Shown here: positions 19,149 through 28,939 of the stretch, in pieces
Layout of the letters: the number at the start of each line of letters is the position of its first letter
Position numbering within the stretch: the stretch's first letter is position 1
Assembly: GCA_963575745.1 (NCBI GenBank)
Contig: CAUYUJ010004977.1
Span: 1 to 64,000, forward strand
From: Prorocentrum cordatum
Taxonomy: Eukaryota > Sar > Dinophyceae > Prorocentrales > Prorocentraceae
Direction: 5' to 3'
Length of the DNA: 64,000 bases
Program-made: the position numbers and the translations under genes
The notes under the pieces: generated by a model
Told to the model about the DNA's origin: nothing
Seen by the model: the letters and a program-made list of their open reading frames with translations, nothing else
Databases searched by the model: none

Positions 19149-22100
19149 TCAGTCAGAGCTGTCATCGTCCCCTCTGGAGGGGATGACACGAGGTGAAAGC
19201 TGCCGAGCTCCTTCACCTCTCACGCCTACGGCCCCAGGGACAACGGACAGGCGAGGGGAGGGAGGGCCCTCGACGGGGCGGGAGGCGGCAGGGGAGGCAG
19301 CGCGATTATCCTCGCGCCCACTCAGCACGCTAGAGGCGGGCCTGCCCTCATCCGTGGCACGAGAATGGCCAGCGAGCCACTCGCCAGACTTCGGATGCAG
19401 GCCAGCCTCGATCCTCCTTATAGCCATTCGCTGATTTGCCTTCGTTGAGGCAACCGTCGAAAAACCAACACACCTGGAGGCCAGCTTCACGAAATTGCCG
19501 AGAGTGCCATGCCCACCGCACTTGCGGCAGCAGAAGTGATCACAGTTTTTAAAAACGTCGTGACCGAGGGCCGAAAACTGGGGGAAACGGTCGGGCCCAC
19601 AGGGCCCCGAGGGGGGCACAGGGGAACACGGGCCCACCACGCCAGCACTGTCGGGCCCCTCGGTCTGACGGCACATCTCGGCCTCCCTCTGGGAGAAGTC
19701 CAACGCCACCTGCACGGCCTCGGAACGCATCAGGGAAAACCCCTGGTCGGAGGCGTGTGCCTTCCACCACTCTGAGGCCGCCAGGAGCTGCACGGGACTT
19801 GCAACGCAATCTCGCGTGGCTCGCTGTGTGAGCAATGCCTTGAGAGAGCTGAGGCTACGAGCGAACCTGCCACATATGCGGCACCTCCACACAGCGAACT
19901 TCTGGCTGTGCCAAATCTCGCGGCTGGTGATCGTAAGCTTGGGGGGAAGGGGGGGAGTGGGGGAAACCAGGGGCACTTCAGGATCACCAGACCACGCTTG
20001 GGACTGTAACATCCTCTGGGCGGCCCACGCCAAGAACTTGATAGTGGACTTATGATATTTGTACTCCCCCGCCAAGGCCTTACAGAATCCATCCGCGTAA
20101 CTGTGGGACTCCGAGCCGAGCTTCGCGAAAAAGTCCGCCCAAAGGTTTCCCGCCCAATGCTCAAGAGAGATGCCTTTTTCGATAGCATCGTCGAGCGAGA
20201 TGTGGGCGGGGCACCAAACAAATTGGGGGGGGTCATGCTGCTGGTTCCTGAAAATGTCCGCCCAAATCGATGCGTGCTTGGCAAGCCCAGCAGCCTGCTC
20301 TGGGTCCCAAGCGTTGCCTTCCCGAACGCTGGCTTGCAGGTCGGACACCACTTTTTTCACACTAGGCGCATAGTGCAGAGCCTGACGTATTGACCACCGC
20401 TCCGCACGTCCGATTGTCTGGCGCAAGCCAGGCAAAGCGCCAAAAACAGCACGAACTGGAATTAAATCTGAACTTAATTGAACCGCAGCCCATCCAGCTC
20501 GAGCAACCTCAGGGAGACTAGACTGGAGGCAGCTGCCATCAACGAAACAAGTTGGCCCCCACGGGCCTGAAACGTTGCCCCAGTGGAGGACCTGAGGGTG
20601 GGCCTCGGGGGGCTCCAAAGCCACAGAGAGCGAGGGGATCCCATACGTGAGGTATGTGGACTCTGCCTGCGGGTTCCCCAAAATATCAAGACAAGAGTTA
20701 ATTAAGGCATTCCTATGGCTCAGAATCTCGTCGGGGACCTGCTCGCCAATCGCGTCGATTCCGTCCATCACCAAGCCCACACAGTCGTACCAGATGTGCC
20801 CGTAGGAGCCCACGGGAGCCTGACACACACGACATTCGGGGCCTATGCGGTATCCCTGGGCGGCACGCACACTGGGCAGGGGAAAAGCATCAGCCATGAC
20901 GGCCGAGAGAGCACCAAGCTGCCGCGGACAACGAATCGCTTGAAGACCTCCTCTCAACGCCCTGTGCCAAACCTGCTCGGTGCCCTGGGACGTAGGCATG
21001 TGATGGAGCAGCCTCCGATGCTGCCACCTCTGAATCCCTTCGATCATATGTAGCTTGACGTCGTACGGGCAAGTCTTGACTAAGTTAATCGTGCAGTTAG
21101 TGTCCGTGAGGAAAGTGTGGGCGCTGGTCATGGCCCATCCGATACGATGCAGGGAGAGCCAGCAGGCCGACATGGGCCCCTTCGCGATCTGCCAGGTCGG
21201 GTTGTCGTCGAGGTAGCAACGTAGTTTGGCCCAGGCCCTCTGGGCCCTCCCAAGACACACTCTTCTGTCCCAAATCCAGGCCGCGTAGCGGAGGCATATG
21301 GTGAGCGTGCAATCGAAGATGGGGTCGTAGAAGGGGTCGCGGTGAGCGAGGAGATACGCTGTGACCCCACCATGCTTTTTACCCCCTGCGAGGGTAGAGG
21401 CCAATTGTCTGAAATACCGAAGAGACACGTCAGAAACTCCAGACACGCCGCCACCATGCCCTGCGGCCGGTAGCGCTCCTGTTCTGAACAAGAGCGAGGC
21501 CTTGCGCCCGACGGCGCTACGCAGCGCCATGTACTTGCGTCGGCGCTGCTGCAGGGACTTGAGGCGTGCCTTCTCCTGGAGCCTCAACACTTTGCCACCA
21601 GCCAACTCATGCCCCAGGTTACGCATCCATGGCCGAAATTGAAGTTTGAGCTGCGCAGCTCCTTGCCGAAATAACCTCTTGGCCCTTCCTGAGGCCGCCA
21701 CGATACCAGACTTCTTGGGCTGGGTGTTCAGCCCGAGCAGCTGGGCATCGCACCTGAATATCCGTACCGCCTTCTCAAGCTGCGGCAAGGTGTCGGGCGT
21801 CTTGGCGACCAACTGCAGTGACACGTCATCTACTAAGGCTCTCGGAGTCACGCACGGGGCAATCTGGTTGAGGCGCTTGAGCGCCCGAAAAGTCAGCACG
21901 TACAGCATGCCTGTGGCATGGCTGCATCCAGCGAAGATGCCTTGGAAAGCCTCGAGGGACTCGGAAAGACTTCCGAATGCCTTCAGACGCCGTGGTTGCC
22001 TGTACAATTCCACGAGCATCCACACGAGGCGGGGCGGAAAGCTGACGGCCTCTGCCTCTTTGATGAGTTGGGCAGGGTGAATCATCTCAAAGCACTTAAT

Positions 22101-22907
22101 CATATCCAGCAAAACTGAAATTGAGATCTCACCGAGCAGGGACGCTAGCTCCGCGGACAGGTTATGCGCGAAGGCGCTGTCCGTGGAGCTGTGCCGCTTC
22201 CTGGTGCCCCAGATCTCGAGACAACCATGCGACTCCTGCCAGCTACAAGTGACGGACTTCCTAATCTTACCCCACACTCGGCATAGGGTGTTGATGAGGG
22301 CTATCAAGCGGACTCCCCCATCAGGCTTGGCCAAACGCACCAACTCCGTCCAAACACGATCGTTTGGCCAAGCTAGCTGGGCCTCGCATCCGTTGAGCAA
22401 AAACGCAATGCCTTCGTAGGCGCCTTGACTGAGGTGGAGCAGAGCCCTGGGCGCTATGCGCGAGGGGCCTGCAGCCGTGCTGATCTTAAATTGCTGGATG
22501 CAATCCTCCACCTCAGAGGCAGTGATGCAAGGGAGTGGGGGCCAGGCGTGGGCCCCATCGGGGAGCGGAAGCTTGGAGCAACCGTGGGTCCGCCAGATGT
22601 CAGCCCATGGCTGCATCTCCTGATCAGCAAGCTGGAAGGGTTGGGACTTGGAACCAGCAGCAATGACCTCTTGGACCGCTCGCACCTTGCTGAACCTATG
22701 GGCCTGAGAAGCTCCTCGCTGAAAGGCTTCTCGGGCCCAGGCCAGCCAGGCAGAGCTCGCGGCGGCTTCGGCAGCCCCTATCTTGGCCTTGGCGGTGAGA
22801 TACACATGCGTGAGGACTTCAGCAAAATCCGCTCTGGCCAGGACGGCAAACCCCGACTGAAAAAACTGGAAGAACGATCGTCGAGCCTGGCCAGCACTTT
22901 TTTGCAC
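19149..22907 (-). CDS. LINE copy 1 ORF2, C-terminal part: reverse transcriptase, zinc knuckle, RNase H
   Basis: A 1,252-codon frame begins in frame just after the break near 22875. The RT core includes PDGGVRLIALINTLCRVW, motif A SVLLDMIKCFE (about residue 266) and motif C ALVDDVS (about residue 360; LVDD instead of the usual YVDD/FADD). ECRVCQAPVGSYGHIWYDC near residue 690 is the CxxC...HxxxxC knuckle. RNase H follows with CFVDGSC (about 787), ERWSIRQA, VVSDLQAS and GNLWADFFAK (about 920), so all four acidic positions are present. The tail has CRICGRF and CCRKCGGHG Cys clusters. By family knowledge it nicks DNA and copies its RNA at the nick. The catalytic residues look intact; only the upstream frame break would stop expression of the full protein. 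Confidence 0.9.
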   Translation of the reverse strand: MQKSAGQARRSFFQFFQSGFAVLARADFAEVLTHVYLTAKAKIGAAEAAASSAWLAWAREAFQRGASQAHRFSKVRAVQEVIAAGSKSQPFQLADQEMQPWADIWRTHGCSKLPLPDGAHAWPPLPCITASEVEDCIQQFKISTAAGPSRIAPRALLHLSQGAYEGIAFLLNGCEAQLAWPNDRVWTELVRLAKPDGGVRLIALINTLCRVWGKIRKSVTCSWQESHGCLEIWGTRKRHSSTDSAFAHNLSAELASLLGEISISVLLDMIKCFEMIHPAQLIKEAEAVSFPPRLVWMLVELYRQPRRLKAFGSLSESLEAFQGIFAGCSHATGMLYVLTFRALKRLNQIAPCVTPRALVDDVSLQLVAKTPDTLPQLEKAVRIFRCDAQLLGLNTQPKKSGIVAASGRAKRLFRQGAAQLKLQFRPWMRNLGHELAGGKVLRLQEKARLKSLQQRRRKYMALRSAVGRKASLLFRTGALPAAGHGGGVSGVSDVSLRYFRQLASTLAGGKKHGGVTAYLLAHRDPFYDPIFDCTLTICLRYAAWIWDRRVCLGRAQRAWAKLRCYLDDNPTWQIAKGPMSACWLSLHRIGWAMTSAHTFLTDTNCTINLVKTCPYDVKLHMIEGIQRWQHRRLLHHMPTSQGTEQVWHRALRGGLQAIRCPRQLGALSAVMADAFPLPSVRAAQGYRIGPECRVCQAPVGSYGHIWYDCVGLVMDGIDAIGEQVPDEILSHRNALINSCLDILGNPQAESTYLTYGIPSLSVALEPPEAHPQVLHWGNVSGPWGPTCFVDGSCLQSSLPEVARAGWAAVQLSSDLIPVRAVFGALPGLRQTIGRAERWSIRQALHYAPSVKKVVSDLQASVREGNAWDPEQAAGLAKHASIWADIFRNQQHDPPQFVWCPAHISLDDAIEKGISLEHWAGNLWADFFAKLGSESHSYADGFCKALAGEYKYHKSTIKFLAWAAQRMLQSQAWSGDPEVPLVSPTPPLPPKLTITSREIWHSQKFAVWRCRICGRFARSLSSLKALLTQRATRDCVASPVQLLAASEWWKAHASDQGFSLMRSEAVQVALDFSQREAEMCRQTEGPDSAGVVGPCSPVPPSGPCGPDRFPQFSALGHDVFKNCDHFCCRKCGGHGTLGNFVKLASRCVGFSTVASTKANQRMAIRRIEAGLHPKSGEWLAGHSRATDEGRPASSVLSGREDNRAASPAASRPVEGPPSPRLSVVPGAVGVRGEGARQLSPRVIPSRGDDDSSD

Positions 22908-24514
22908 GCACCGACCTTGATCATGAAATTGGAGGCCTCGGCTAGCGCACGCAGTAACTTGAAATGCTGGTTGGGAGTCAAATCACATATGGCTGCACAC
23001 TCCTGGAGGGCTGCCACCTCCTTGGCGAGAAACTGCCTGCATTTGCCAAGGTGCTTTGCCCAGCCCAAGGCCGTGGCCCAAGCCTTGGTGCTGGGGTCCT
23101 TGTACGTGCGAGCCTTGGGGGGGGCCCACGCCAGTTTTTTCCACCTCGTTCTGGGCGGGCCCGCTCTCCCCAAGACACCAGACGAGCAGACCTCCATGCG
23201 GTCCCATCTAGAGGGCAGCTCGAATTCGATCCCCGAGATGACCAGGTCCCAGAGCCCCGCGAGATCACCATGGGCCAAAAGCTTGGGGCCCGCAACTTCC
23301 AGCACGGCCGTCCAAGGGTATACAGGGGGCCTCGCGCACCCGACAGGGGGCACCGCAGGGAAAGGCTTGGGCTCATCGGGGACTCTGGCCCACATCGGGG
23401 TATCAGACGCGGCGAAGCCTATGGAGATGGGGAGGTGAGGGTAAGTGGAGGCCTCCTCATCTACCAAAACCTGCTTGTGCAATCGAGCCGCTAGCATGCT
23501 GCTAGCCACGAAGAAATCAATAAAAGAGCCAGGCTGAGAGTGCCTGCAGCTGGGCAGGGCAGAAACATATGCAAGGGCACTCACTGCCTCCATCCAGCCT
23601 GACTTGTTGAGCTCGTCGGTCTCCATGTTCCAGTCCGCGCAAATGATCCAGGGCATCTGGAGCGCGTTCAGCCTGCACACGTATTGCACGAGGGCCCAGA
23701 CATGCGAGCAGTTGGTCGCACCAAGTCCCTCGCCATCCTTGAGGTACACCGAGATGACCACAAGTCCTCCTGGCAATCCCCATCGCACGTGGCAGGCCAC
23801 AGCGCGTCCTGGAATCAATATGTGGCTGTCGCACTGCGGCGGGGCCGTGGCCGTGATGTGCGAGGGAACCAAGACAGCCACTCCACCTGTAGTGCCAGCG
23901 CCACTATCACTGCGTATGGCCGGTGCCCACAGGCCTTTCCAGCCCGCGTCGAGCATGGCGTGCTGCTTGTCAGCCAAGTGCTCCTGGTCTACATGCGTCT
24001 CCTGGACAGCCATGACCGAGCACTCCGCCTGCACCGCGTAGTCGACGATAGGCCCGAACGAGCTGCCGTTGAGCGAGACGATACGCGGCATGTGCCTAAT
24101 GGATTTCGAACTTGATGAGGCAAAAGGTTTGGACGAGGAGGCGGTACTCGTAGGTCCGCGCGTGGCCGAGGTCGAAGAGGTACTCGCAGGCTCCCCTCCA
24201 GCCGATCCCAGGCCCAGAGAACTCGCACGGCGGTCCTGGCCCACTGCCGAAGCAGAACACCAGCCTACCGAGGGTTCACACACATGGCGGGGGGCAGCCT
24301 TCGCAGGGGGCCCGCAGCCCGTCGAAATCGACAACGATGACGAAGCTGATGGAATGCCTGCCGCCGCAGGCACCGTAGGCGTCGCACACGTAGGTAACTC
24401 GCCGTCCATCACCAAAATACTTGAGTGTCCCGAAAGAGCGGGACTAGGGTCGTCGATGTCCAGAAACGGATCGACGTCCGAGTCATCCAGGTTGGTGCAC
24501 TGAGCCGTCATCAT
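22778..24514 (-). pseudogene. LINE copy 1 ORF2, N-terminal part: AP-like endonuclease, frame broken at its end
   Basis: The start is taken at the ATG at 24514 (MMTAQCTNLDD), 49 bases after the ORF1 stop. After a Ser-rich linker the exonuclease-endonuclease-phosphatase fold appears: IVSLNGSSFG, VMAVQETHVD with the metal-binding Glu, IICADWNMETDE near 23640, and GSFIDFFVAS near 23520. This domain makes the first nick in LINE retrotransposition. Near 22875 the frame is lost: the coding sense continues as FFQFFQSGFAVLARADF one frame over, which a single missing base after CG at 22876-22875 would explain. The original frame runs on meaninglessly to 22778. An intron-like or programmed frameshift is less likely because the domain reads smoothly once shifted. 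Confidence 0.85.
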
Positions 24515-24563
24515 TGCGAGGCAAAGTAGGATGGACACGGTAACGAGATGGGAGACTTGCCGC

Positions 24564-25679
24564 TCACTTCGCGGTGGCCTTGATCTTCTTGGCGAGGCTC
24601 TGGGCGCTGGCCAAGTGCCTCTTGAGACGATCACGCAGCACAGGAGCTTCGTCGTCATCATCCACATCGCCAGGCGCGGGTACCTCAAGCCCGCAGCTAC
24701 GAAGGTGCTCACGACAAGTGGGCGCATCCATCTCGTCGATGTGCTTGTGAGCATCTTCTTCTTGATCGACGGCCATCTCCTCATCATCCTCCTCGGCCTG
24801 GTCCTCGGGCTCAGCTGCAGGAGGTGGTGGCTGCTGGGCTGCTGCTGGTTCCTGCTCCAACTTAGCGACCAACTCCGCCATTGCCTGCATGCCAGCAGCG
24901 AAACGTTCAGAGCCACCAAGAGATTGCAGCACTTCGCCCAGCTGAGACACGGTTGTCTTGAGGCCAGGGATGACGGTACTGAGCGTGGGCGGCTTCGCCT
25001 CACCTCCGACAGGAAGACCACGCGCCACGATGTCTCGAAGCTCGTTCTCCAGGGAGAGCAGGTTGGTGGCCGCCTCGGTCTCAGCGGCCTCAGCCTTGGC
25101 CAGGGCGTCCTTGGCCTTCTCGACAGCATCCCTTGCTGCCTGGACCTTGGCAGCACAGTTTGCCTTCTTCTTGCGAGCTTCGGTAACCTTCCGATTCTGG
25201 GCAATGACATTGCTCTCAAGTGGCTTCTCGGACTGCAATTGCTCCTGCAAAGCCGTGCGCTCCGCCAGCAGCTTGGCACGGTAGTCAGCGTCGGCGGTCC
25301 CCAGGGACTTGAGAATGTTGCCAATCTCAGCCAGCCGTGTGCGCCGTGCAGCCTGAGGACTGGACTCAGTGGCCCAGGGCGGAACAGGAGCGGATGCGGT
25401 GCCAGTGTCGGCCGCAGGCTGCTGCAGCTGCTGCAACTGGCGTTGAAGGTCGGCAAGCTGACGCTCCAGGGCAACCTCCCGCTGAGACTGCAAAGCAGGG
25501 CTGCGCACCACTGGGACCTTGGGCTGCGGCACCCCTCCGAACGCCGACCCCTTGGGCAAGTTGCAAAGCGCACACCACTTGTGATCAGCCCGATTGATCC
25601 AAGCAGTCCCAGTGGGCTTGTGCACGCACCACTTGCACTTCCAAGGCTGCGCGTTCTCGACACGCTGCTTGGGCCCCAT
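24564..25679 (-). CDS. LINE copy 1 ORF1 protein: zinc finger and coiled coil
   Basis: The start is at ATG 25679 (MGPKQRVENAQPWKCKWC), a better choice than the upstream in-frame ATG because the zinc finger follows at once. CKWC and CALC, about 20 residues apart, resemble a RanBP2-type or similar C4 finger. The rest is rich in Gln, Glu and Ala with long heptad-like stretches (VALERQLADLQRQLQQLQQ) typical of a coiled coil, then Lys at the end (LAKKIKATAK). ORF1 proteins bind the element's own RNA. The protein has 371 codons and no break. LINE copy 2 encodes a similar protein (47673-48773) with little identity outside the finger and coiled-coil layout. Confidence 0.8.
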   Translation of the reverse strand: MGPKQRVENAQPWKCKWCVHKPTGTAWINRADHKWCALCNLPKGSAFGGVPQPKVPVVRSPALQSQREVALERQLADLQRQLQQLQQPAADTGTASAPVPPWATESSPQAARRTRLAEIGNILKSLGTADADYRAKLLAERTALQEQLQSEKPLESNVIAQNRKVTEARKKKANCAAKVQAARDAVEKAKDALAKAEAAETEAATNLLSLENELRDIVARGLPVGGEAKPPTLSTVIPGLKTTVSQLGEVLQSLGGSERFAAGMQAMAELVAKLEQEPAAAQQPPPPAAEPEDQAEEDDEEMAVDQEEDAHKHIDEMDAPTCREHLRSCGLEVPAPGDVDDDDEAPVLRDRLKRHLASAQSLAKKIKATAK

Positions 25680-25870
25680 TGCACAGAGCAACACACGAGA
25701 AGCACAAGCCTCCGACCAGCGCACGGCCTAGTCGTGGCGACGAAACTGGGTGAGGGAGCCCAACCCCTCGGTGAAGGCGAAAGAAACGTCGAGCGCAAAC
25801 GCTCTGGCACTGCCGCGGACTAGCGGTATCCGTGAATGCCAATACGGGCTCAGCCCGCAACAGCATGAGC

Positions 25871-25892
25871 CTTGAGCCAAAATGGCTACGGA
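25871..25892 (-). promoter_or_regulatory. Dinoflagellate spliced leader (DinoSL) at LINE 5' end
   Basis: The minus strand reads T, then CCGTAGCCATTTTGGCTC, then AAG: all 22 positions of the DinoSL consensus. The leader is added by trans-splicing to mRNA 5' ends, so its presence in genomic DNA immediately before a LINE shows that a trans-spliced transcript was copied back. Confidence 0.95.
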
Positions 25893-25896
25893 AAGG

Positions 25897-25958
25897 GGAG
25901 GAGGAGGAGGAGGAGGAGGAGGAGGAGGAGGAGGAGGAGGAGGAGGAGGAGGAGGACC
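25897..25958 (+). repeat. GGA microsatellite upstream of the LINE 5' end
   Basis: Near-pure GGA begins four bases from the spliced leader; on the element's strand it is TCC. Confidence 0.95.
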
Positions 25959-26357
25959 CCCCGTCTGTCTTTTCTGCGGCACCTCCCAGGCCGCGTCGAC
26001 GTCTGTGCTGTCCCCGGGGCCCGAACTCGCGGGCGACCGCGCCGTGCACGGCGCACAGGCGGCGACGCCCGGATCTCGGGGCCCGCCGCCGCCGTTGGCG
26101 GCGTCGTCGCCGCACGTGCGGCACGGTCTGGCGCCGCACGGCTCCCGTCGGCGGCTCAAGCCGCGAGGGCGAGGTGCCGCGAGCAAGGGGAAGCCACCCC
26201 TCGGATGCCTTCCCTTCCTCTGCAGGCGTCCTCTCACGGCAGGTGCGGCGAGCGCGCCCCCTCCGCGTGTTTGAGCTTCTTTGAAGTGGGCAGTTTGCCC
26301 CAGGAGCTTCGCCAACTTTTCAGGAACGAAGTCGAGCCGATTTACGCCGTCCGATAC
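25959..26357. other. GC-rich stretch without supported gene
   Basis: Open frames exist on both strands but have no recognisable motif. Confidence 0.4.
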
Positions 26358-26625
26358 GGAAGGAGGGAGGAGGAACAGGAGGGAGGGAGGAGGAACAGGA
26401 GGGAGGGAGGGAGGAGCAGGGAGGGAGGCAGGGAGCAGCAGGAGGGAGGGAGGGAGGAGCAGGCAGAGAGGGAGGCAGGGAGGGAGAGAGGAGCAGGCAG
26501 AGGGAGGGAGGGAGGGAGGGGGGGGAGGAGCAGGGAGGGAGGAGGGACGGAGCAGGATGCGGGAGGGACGAGCGGGAGGGAGGGAGGAGCAGGGAAGGAG
26601 GAGCGGGAGGGAGGGAGGGCGGAGC
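26358..26625 (+). repeat. GGAGGGAGGAGCAG minisatellite
   Basis: Units of GGAGGGAGGGA with GCAG or ACAG spacers of varying length. Confidence 0.9.
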
Positions 26626-26727
26626 CGGAGGCGCGGCCAGCAGCGCGCGCACCTCCCCGCCGCCCGAGGCAACGCCAGCATGTTCTTCTGACTCCCCCGG
26701 GCGGTGCCCCGCGCGCGGGCGCTGCGC

Positions 26728-26903
26728 TTATGTCGGGCCTGTCCCCGACGAAAAATTCAGAATACCCCAGAAATAGTCAAAACATAGTACAAAAATAGTT
26801 TGGAGAGCATTTTTTATGAACTTGTGACCTTTTTGGGGCATCTTGGGGGGCATTCTTATGTTTTCATCGAACATCCCCCTGTAGGGGGACGCGCCCGACA
26901 TAA
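26728..26903 (+). mobile_element. Family A MITE, copy 2 (176 bp)
   Basis: Ends TTATGTCGGGC and GCCCGACATAA are perfectly inverted. The perfect 8-bp duplication CGCTGCGC flanks it at 26720-26727 and 26904-26911. The left inner palindrome is partly deleted. Confidence 0.95.
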
Positions 26904-26983
26904 CGCTGCGCCGGGGTGCTCCCGCCGCGAGCGAGCCCTCCGGGCGGCGGGCGACCTGGCCAGCCGCGGCTCCTCTTTGGGAA

Positions 26984-27199
26984 CCCCCAAACCGGGTGGT
27001 GAGGTACCGGGTGGCGACCTGGAATCCCAAAAAAGGTCACCGCTGGGCCGGGGGACACGGGGTCACCACCGGGTTTTGTGACGCCTGGACCCACCAGTGT
27101 CCGGGACATCCTCGGAAAACCGCACGAGTCCCTAAACCGGGTGGTGACACCAAATCGCCCGAGACTCACCGCCAGGTGTTGTCACCACCACGTTTGGGG
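26984..27199 (+). mobile_element. Foldback element K (about 216 bp)
   Basis: CCCCCAAACCGGGTGGTGA at the left is inverted as TCACCACCACGTTTGGGG at the right. AAACCGGGTGGTGAC also recurs inside at 27133. Confidence 0.65.
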
Positions 27200-27392
27200 A
27201 CTACCAACCTCTGCTCGGGCCTCGGCGCTCGGCGTCGCGCCCGGCCCGCCCGCGGCCTCCGCGCGCTGCGGCGGGGCTCGCGCGGGAGCGGCCTGCTCGC
27301 CGCCCGCGGCCGCGGGGCGGGCGCCCCCCCCCGGCCGGGCCCCCGGGCCGTCGAGGCACAACTTCGGGACGGAGAGCCGGCGCCGCCACCCC

Positions 27393-27612
27393 CTCCTACT
27401 TCTCTCCTCCTCTTCCCCCTCTTTTCCTCCTCCTCCTCCGCTCCTCCTCCTCACCTTCCTCCTCCTCCTCCTCCCCCCCCTCCCACCCCCTCCTCCACCT
27501 TCTCCTCCTCCCTCCCCCTCCTCCTCCCTCCTCCTCCTCCTCTCCTCCTCCTCCTCCTCCTCCTCCTCCCCTCTTCCCGTCCTCCTCTTCTTCCTCCTCC
27601 TCCTCCTCCAGT
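27393..27612 (+). repeat. TCC microsatellite
   Basis: CTCCTCCTC with CCC and TTC interruptions across about 220 bases. Confidence 0.9.
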
Positions 27613-28020
27613 GGTTGACGCTGGGACAAAAGTCGCGACGTCGGGGGTATGGGCTCGGACGTGTGCACGCGTCGCCGGCGAAGCCAGCGCCAGAAGGTCT
27701 GGGCCATCTCTTGGATCCGATCCCTGGATCGGCTCGAGAGAGGAGGGCCACGCACGAGGCCAAACGAGGCACGGGGAAGGGACGTCCGAGCGATGGCCAG
27801 GGGTGGGAGGAGATGGGTTGGCCTTTGGACAGCTGACGAGTCAAGGAAGCGCAGGCATGGACGGGGGTGCGCGGATTCGCGGCGGGTCCCCTCTCCGTGC
27901 AGCACCGGGGCGCTCCGTCGCCAAGCTTCGGCGGCACGGACCTCGTGCTTCGGGGCGTGCTTTTCCCGTTCCGTGGCTTCGGCGCCCACGCGCCAGATCC
28001 ACGGATCCGTAATCCATGTT
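27613..28020. repeat. Dispersed repeat I, inverted copy, in gene-free DNA
   Basis: 27880-28020 is the reverse complement of a 17262-17400-like sequence (ACGGATCCGTGGATCTGGCG on the minus strand). GCCACGCACGAGGCC with GGCACGGGGAAGGGACGT at 27748-27790 recurs at 42871-42920. Confidence 0.55.
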
Positions 28021-28198
28021 ACAGCTGGGGCCCTGAAGAAGGAACCCTTTTCGTTGGGGAGGGGCTCCGCGTTCCTTAAGTGTTTCACAGGTTGCCTCAG
28101 GCTTGCTTCAGGTTTCCAACAGGAAATCGAAGGTTGACTCATGGAAAAAGGAGGCCTCGTTCCGTATTTGGAGTTCCTGAGGTCAACGCCCCGACTGT
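28021..28198 (+). mobile_element. Family H element, copy 1 (178 bp)
   Basis: Ends ACAGCTGGGGC and GCCCCGACTGT are inverted. It carries GAAGGAACCCTTTTCGTTGG and TTCCTTAAGTGTTTCACAG, shared with the copy at 30340. Confidence 0.85.
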
Positions 28199-28293
28199 AT
28201 CGTGCGCCAGATATCTGGACGTGTCCAGAGGAGACGAGGAGGGCGTTCGAGGTTGAATTCGAAGTTCTCGCGCGTTTTCGCCGGTTCCCCTTC

Positions 28294-28478
28294 CCCAGAC
28301 CCCCGACGTCATGATTTTTTCATGACGCGACCCCCAGAGGTCCCGACCCATTCCCCGGGACCGGTTTTTCGTCCTGAGTCGTTTTTTGACGGTCCCGAGG
28401 CCCGGCGAGGGCCCCCGGAGGCCGAAAATAGCGAAAAACCTCCCGTCGTGTTTTTTTCACGACGCGAGGAGGTCTGGG
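28294..28478 (+). mobile_element. Family C element, copy 1 (185 bp)
   Basis: Ends CCCAGACC and GGTCTGGG are inverted. It contains CGACGTCATGATTTTTTCAT, GGACCGGTTTTTCGTCCTGA and TCGTTTTTTGACGGTCCCGA. This is the reference copy for the family. Confidence 0.8.
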
Positions 28479-28637
28479 TCGGTTCTCATCCTCGGGATGC
28501 CCTCCGCAGCGCCTCGCCGAGGGCGCTCCGGGGGCCCGGGTCGTCCCGCACGGGCGCCGGAGGCCTGGGTGAGTGACCCGCGCTGCCAGACGACGAGGAT
28601 CCCTCGGGGGTCGGGCGACAGGGGGGAGGGAAAAGCA

Positions 28638-28701
28638 CACACAGACACCATGAATCGTCCACTCCCCAGAAAGGATGGGAAAATCTGGGAATGGAAGTGT
28701 G
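28638..28701 (+). repeat. Left direct repeat abutting the family B element (family E sequence)
   Basis: CACACAGACACCATGAATCG through GGAAGTGTG ends at the base before the family B element starts. The matching copy starts at the base after that element ends. Confidence 0.9.
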
Positions 28702-28729
28702 CCCTGACTCCAGATCCGCCCTACTTTGG

Positions 28730-28788
<59 letters not shown>

Positions 28789-28832
28789 TTTTTCTTTTAT
28801 TTTCCTTTTACTTTTCTTTTTTTTTACTTTAC

Positions 28833-28863
<31 letters not shown>

Positions 28864-28901
28864 GTTTTTATTCTTTTTTTTTTACGTCCTTTTTTTTTAT
28901 C

Positions 28902-28939
<38 letters not shown>

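Larger units (their letters stand above)
18940..25892 (-). mobile_element. Full-length LINE (copy 1), begins with the spliced leader
   Basis: It begins with the DinoSL at 25892, then has about 190 bases of leader, ORF1, a 49-base gap, ORF2 (endonuclease, RT, zinc knuckle, RNase H, Cys-rich tail) and about 200 bases after the stop. It sits between a TCC microsatellite (25900-25956, read on the minus strand) and a TCC-like tract at 18.9 kb. I see one clear frame break. The 3' end is approximate because no poly(A) or tail repeat is visible. Confidence 0.85.

Noticed and set aside
24531-25823. 430-codon plus-strand frame
   Set aside because: It is antisense to the LINE ORF1, whose zinc finger and coiled coil identify the coding strand.
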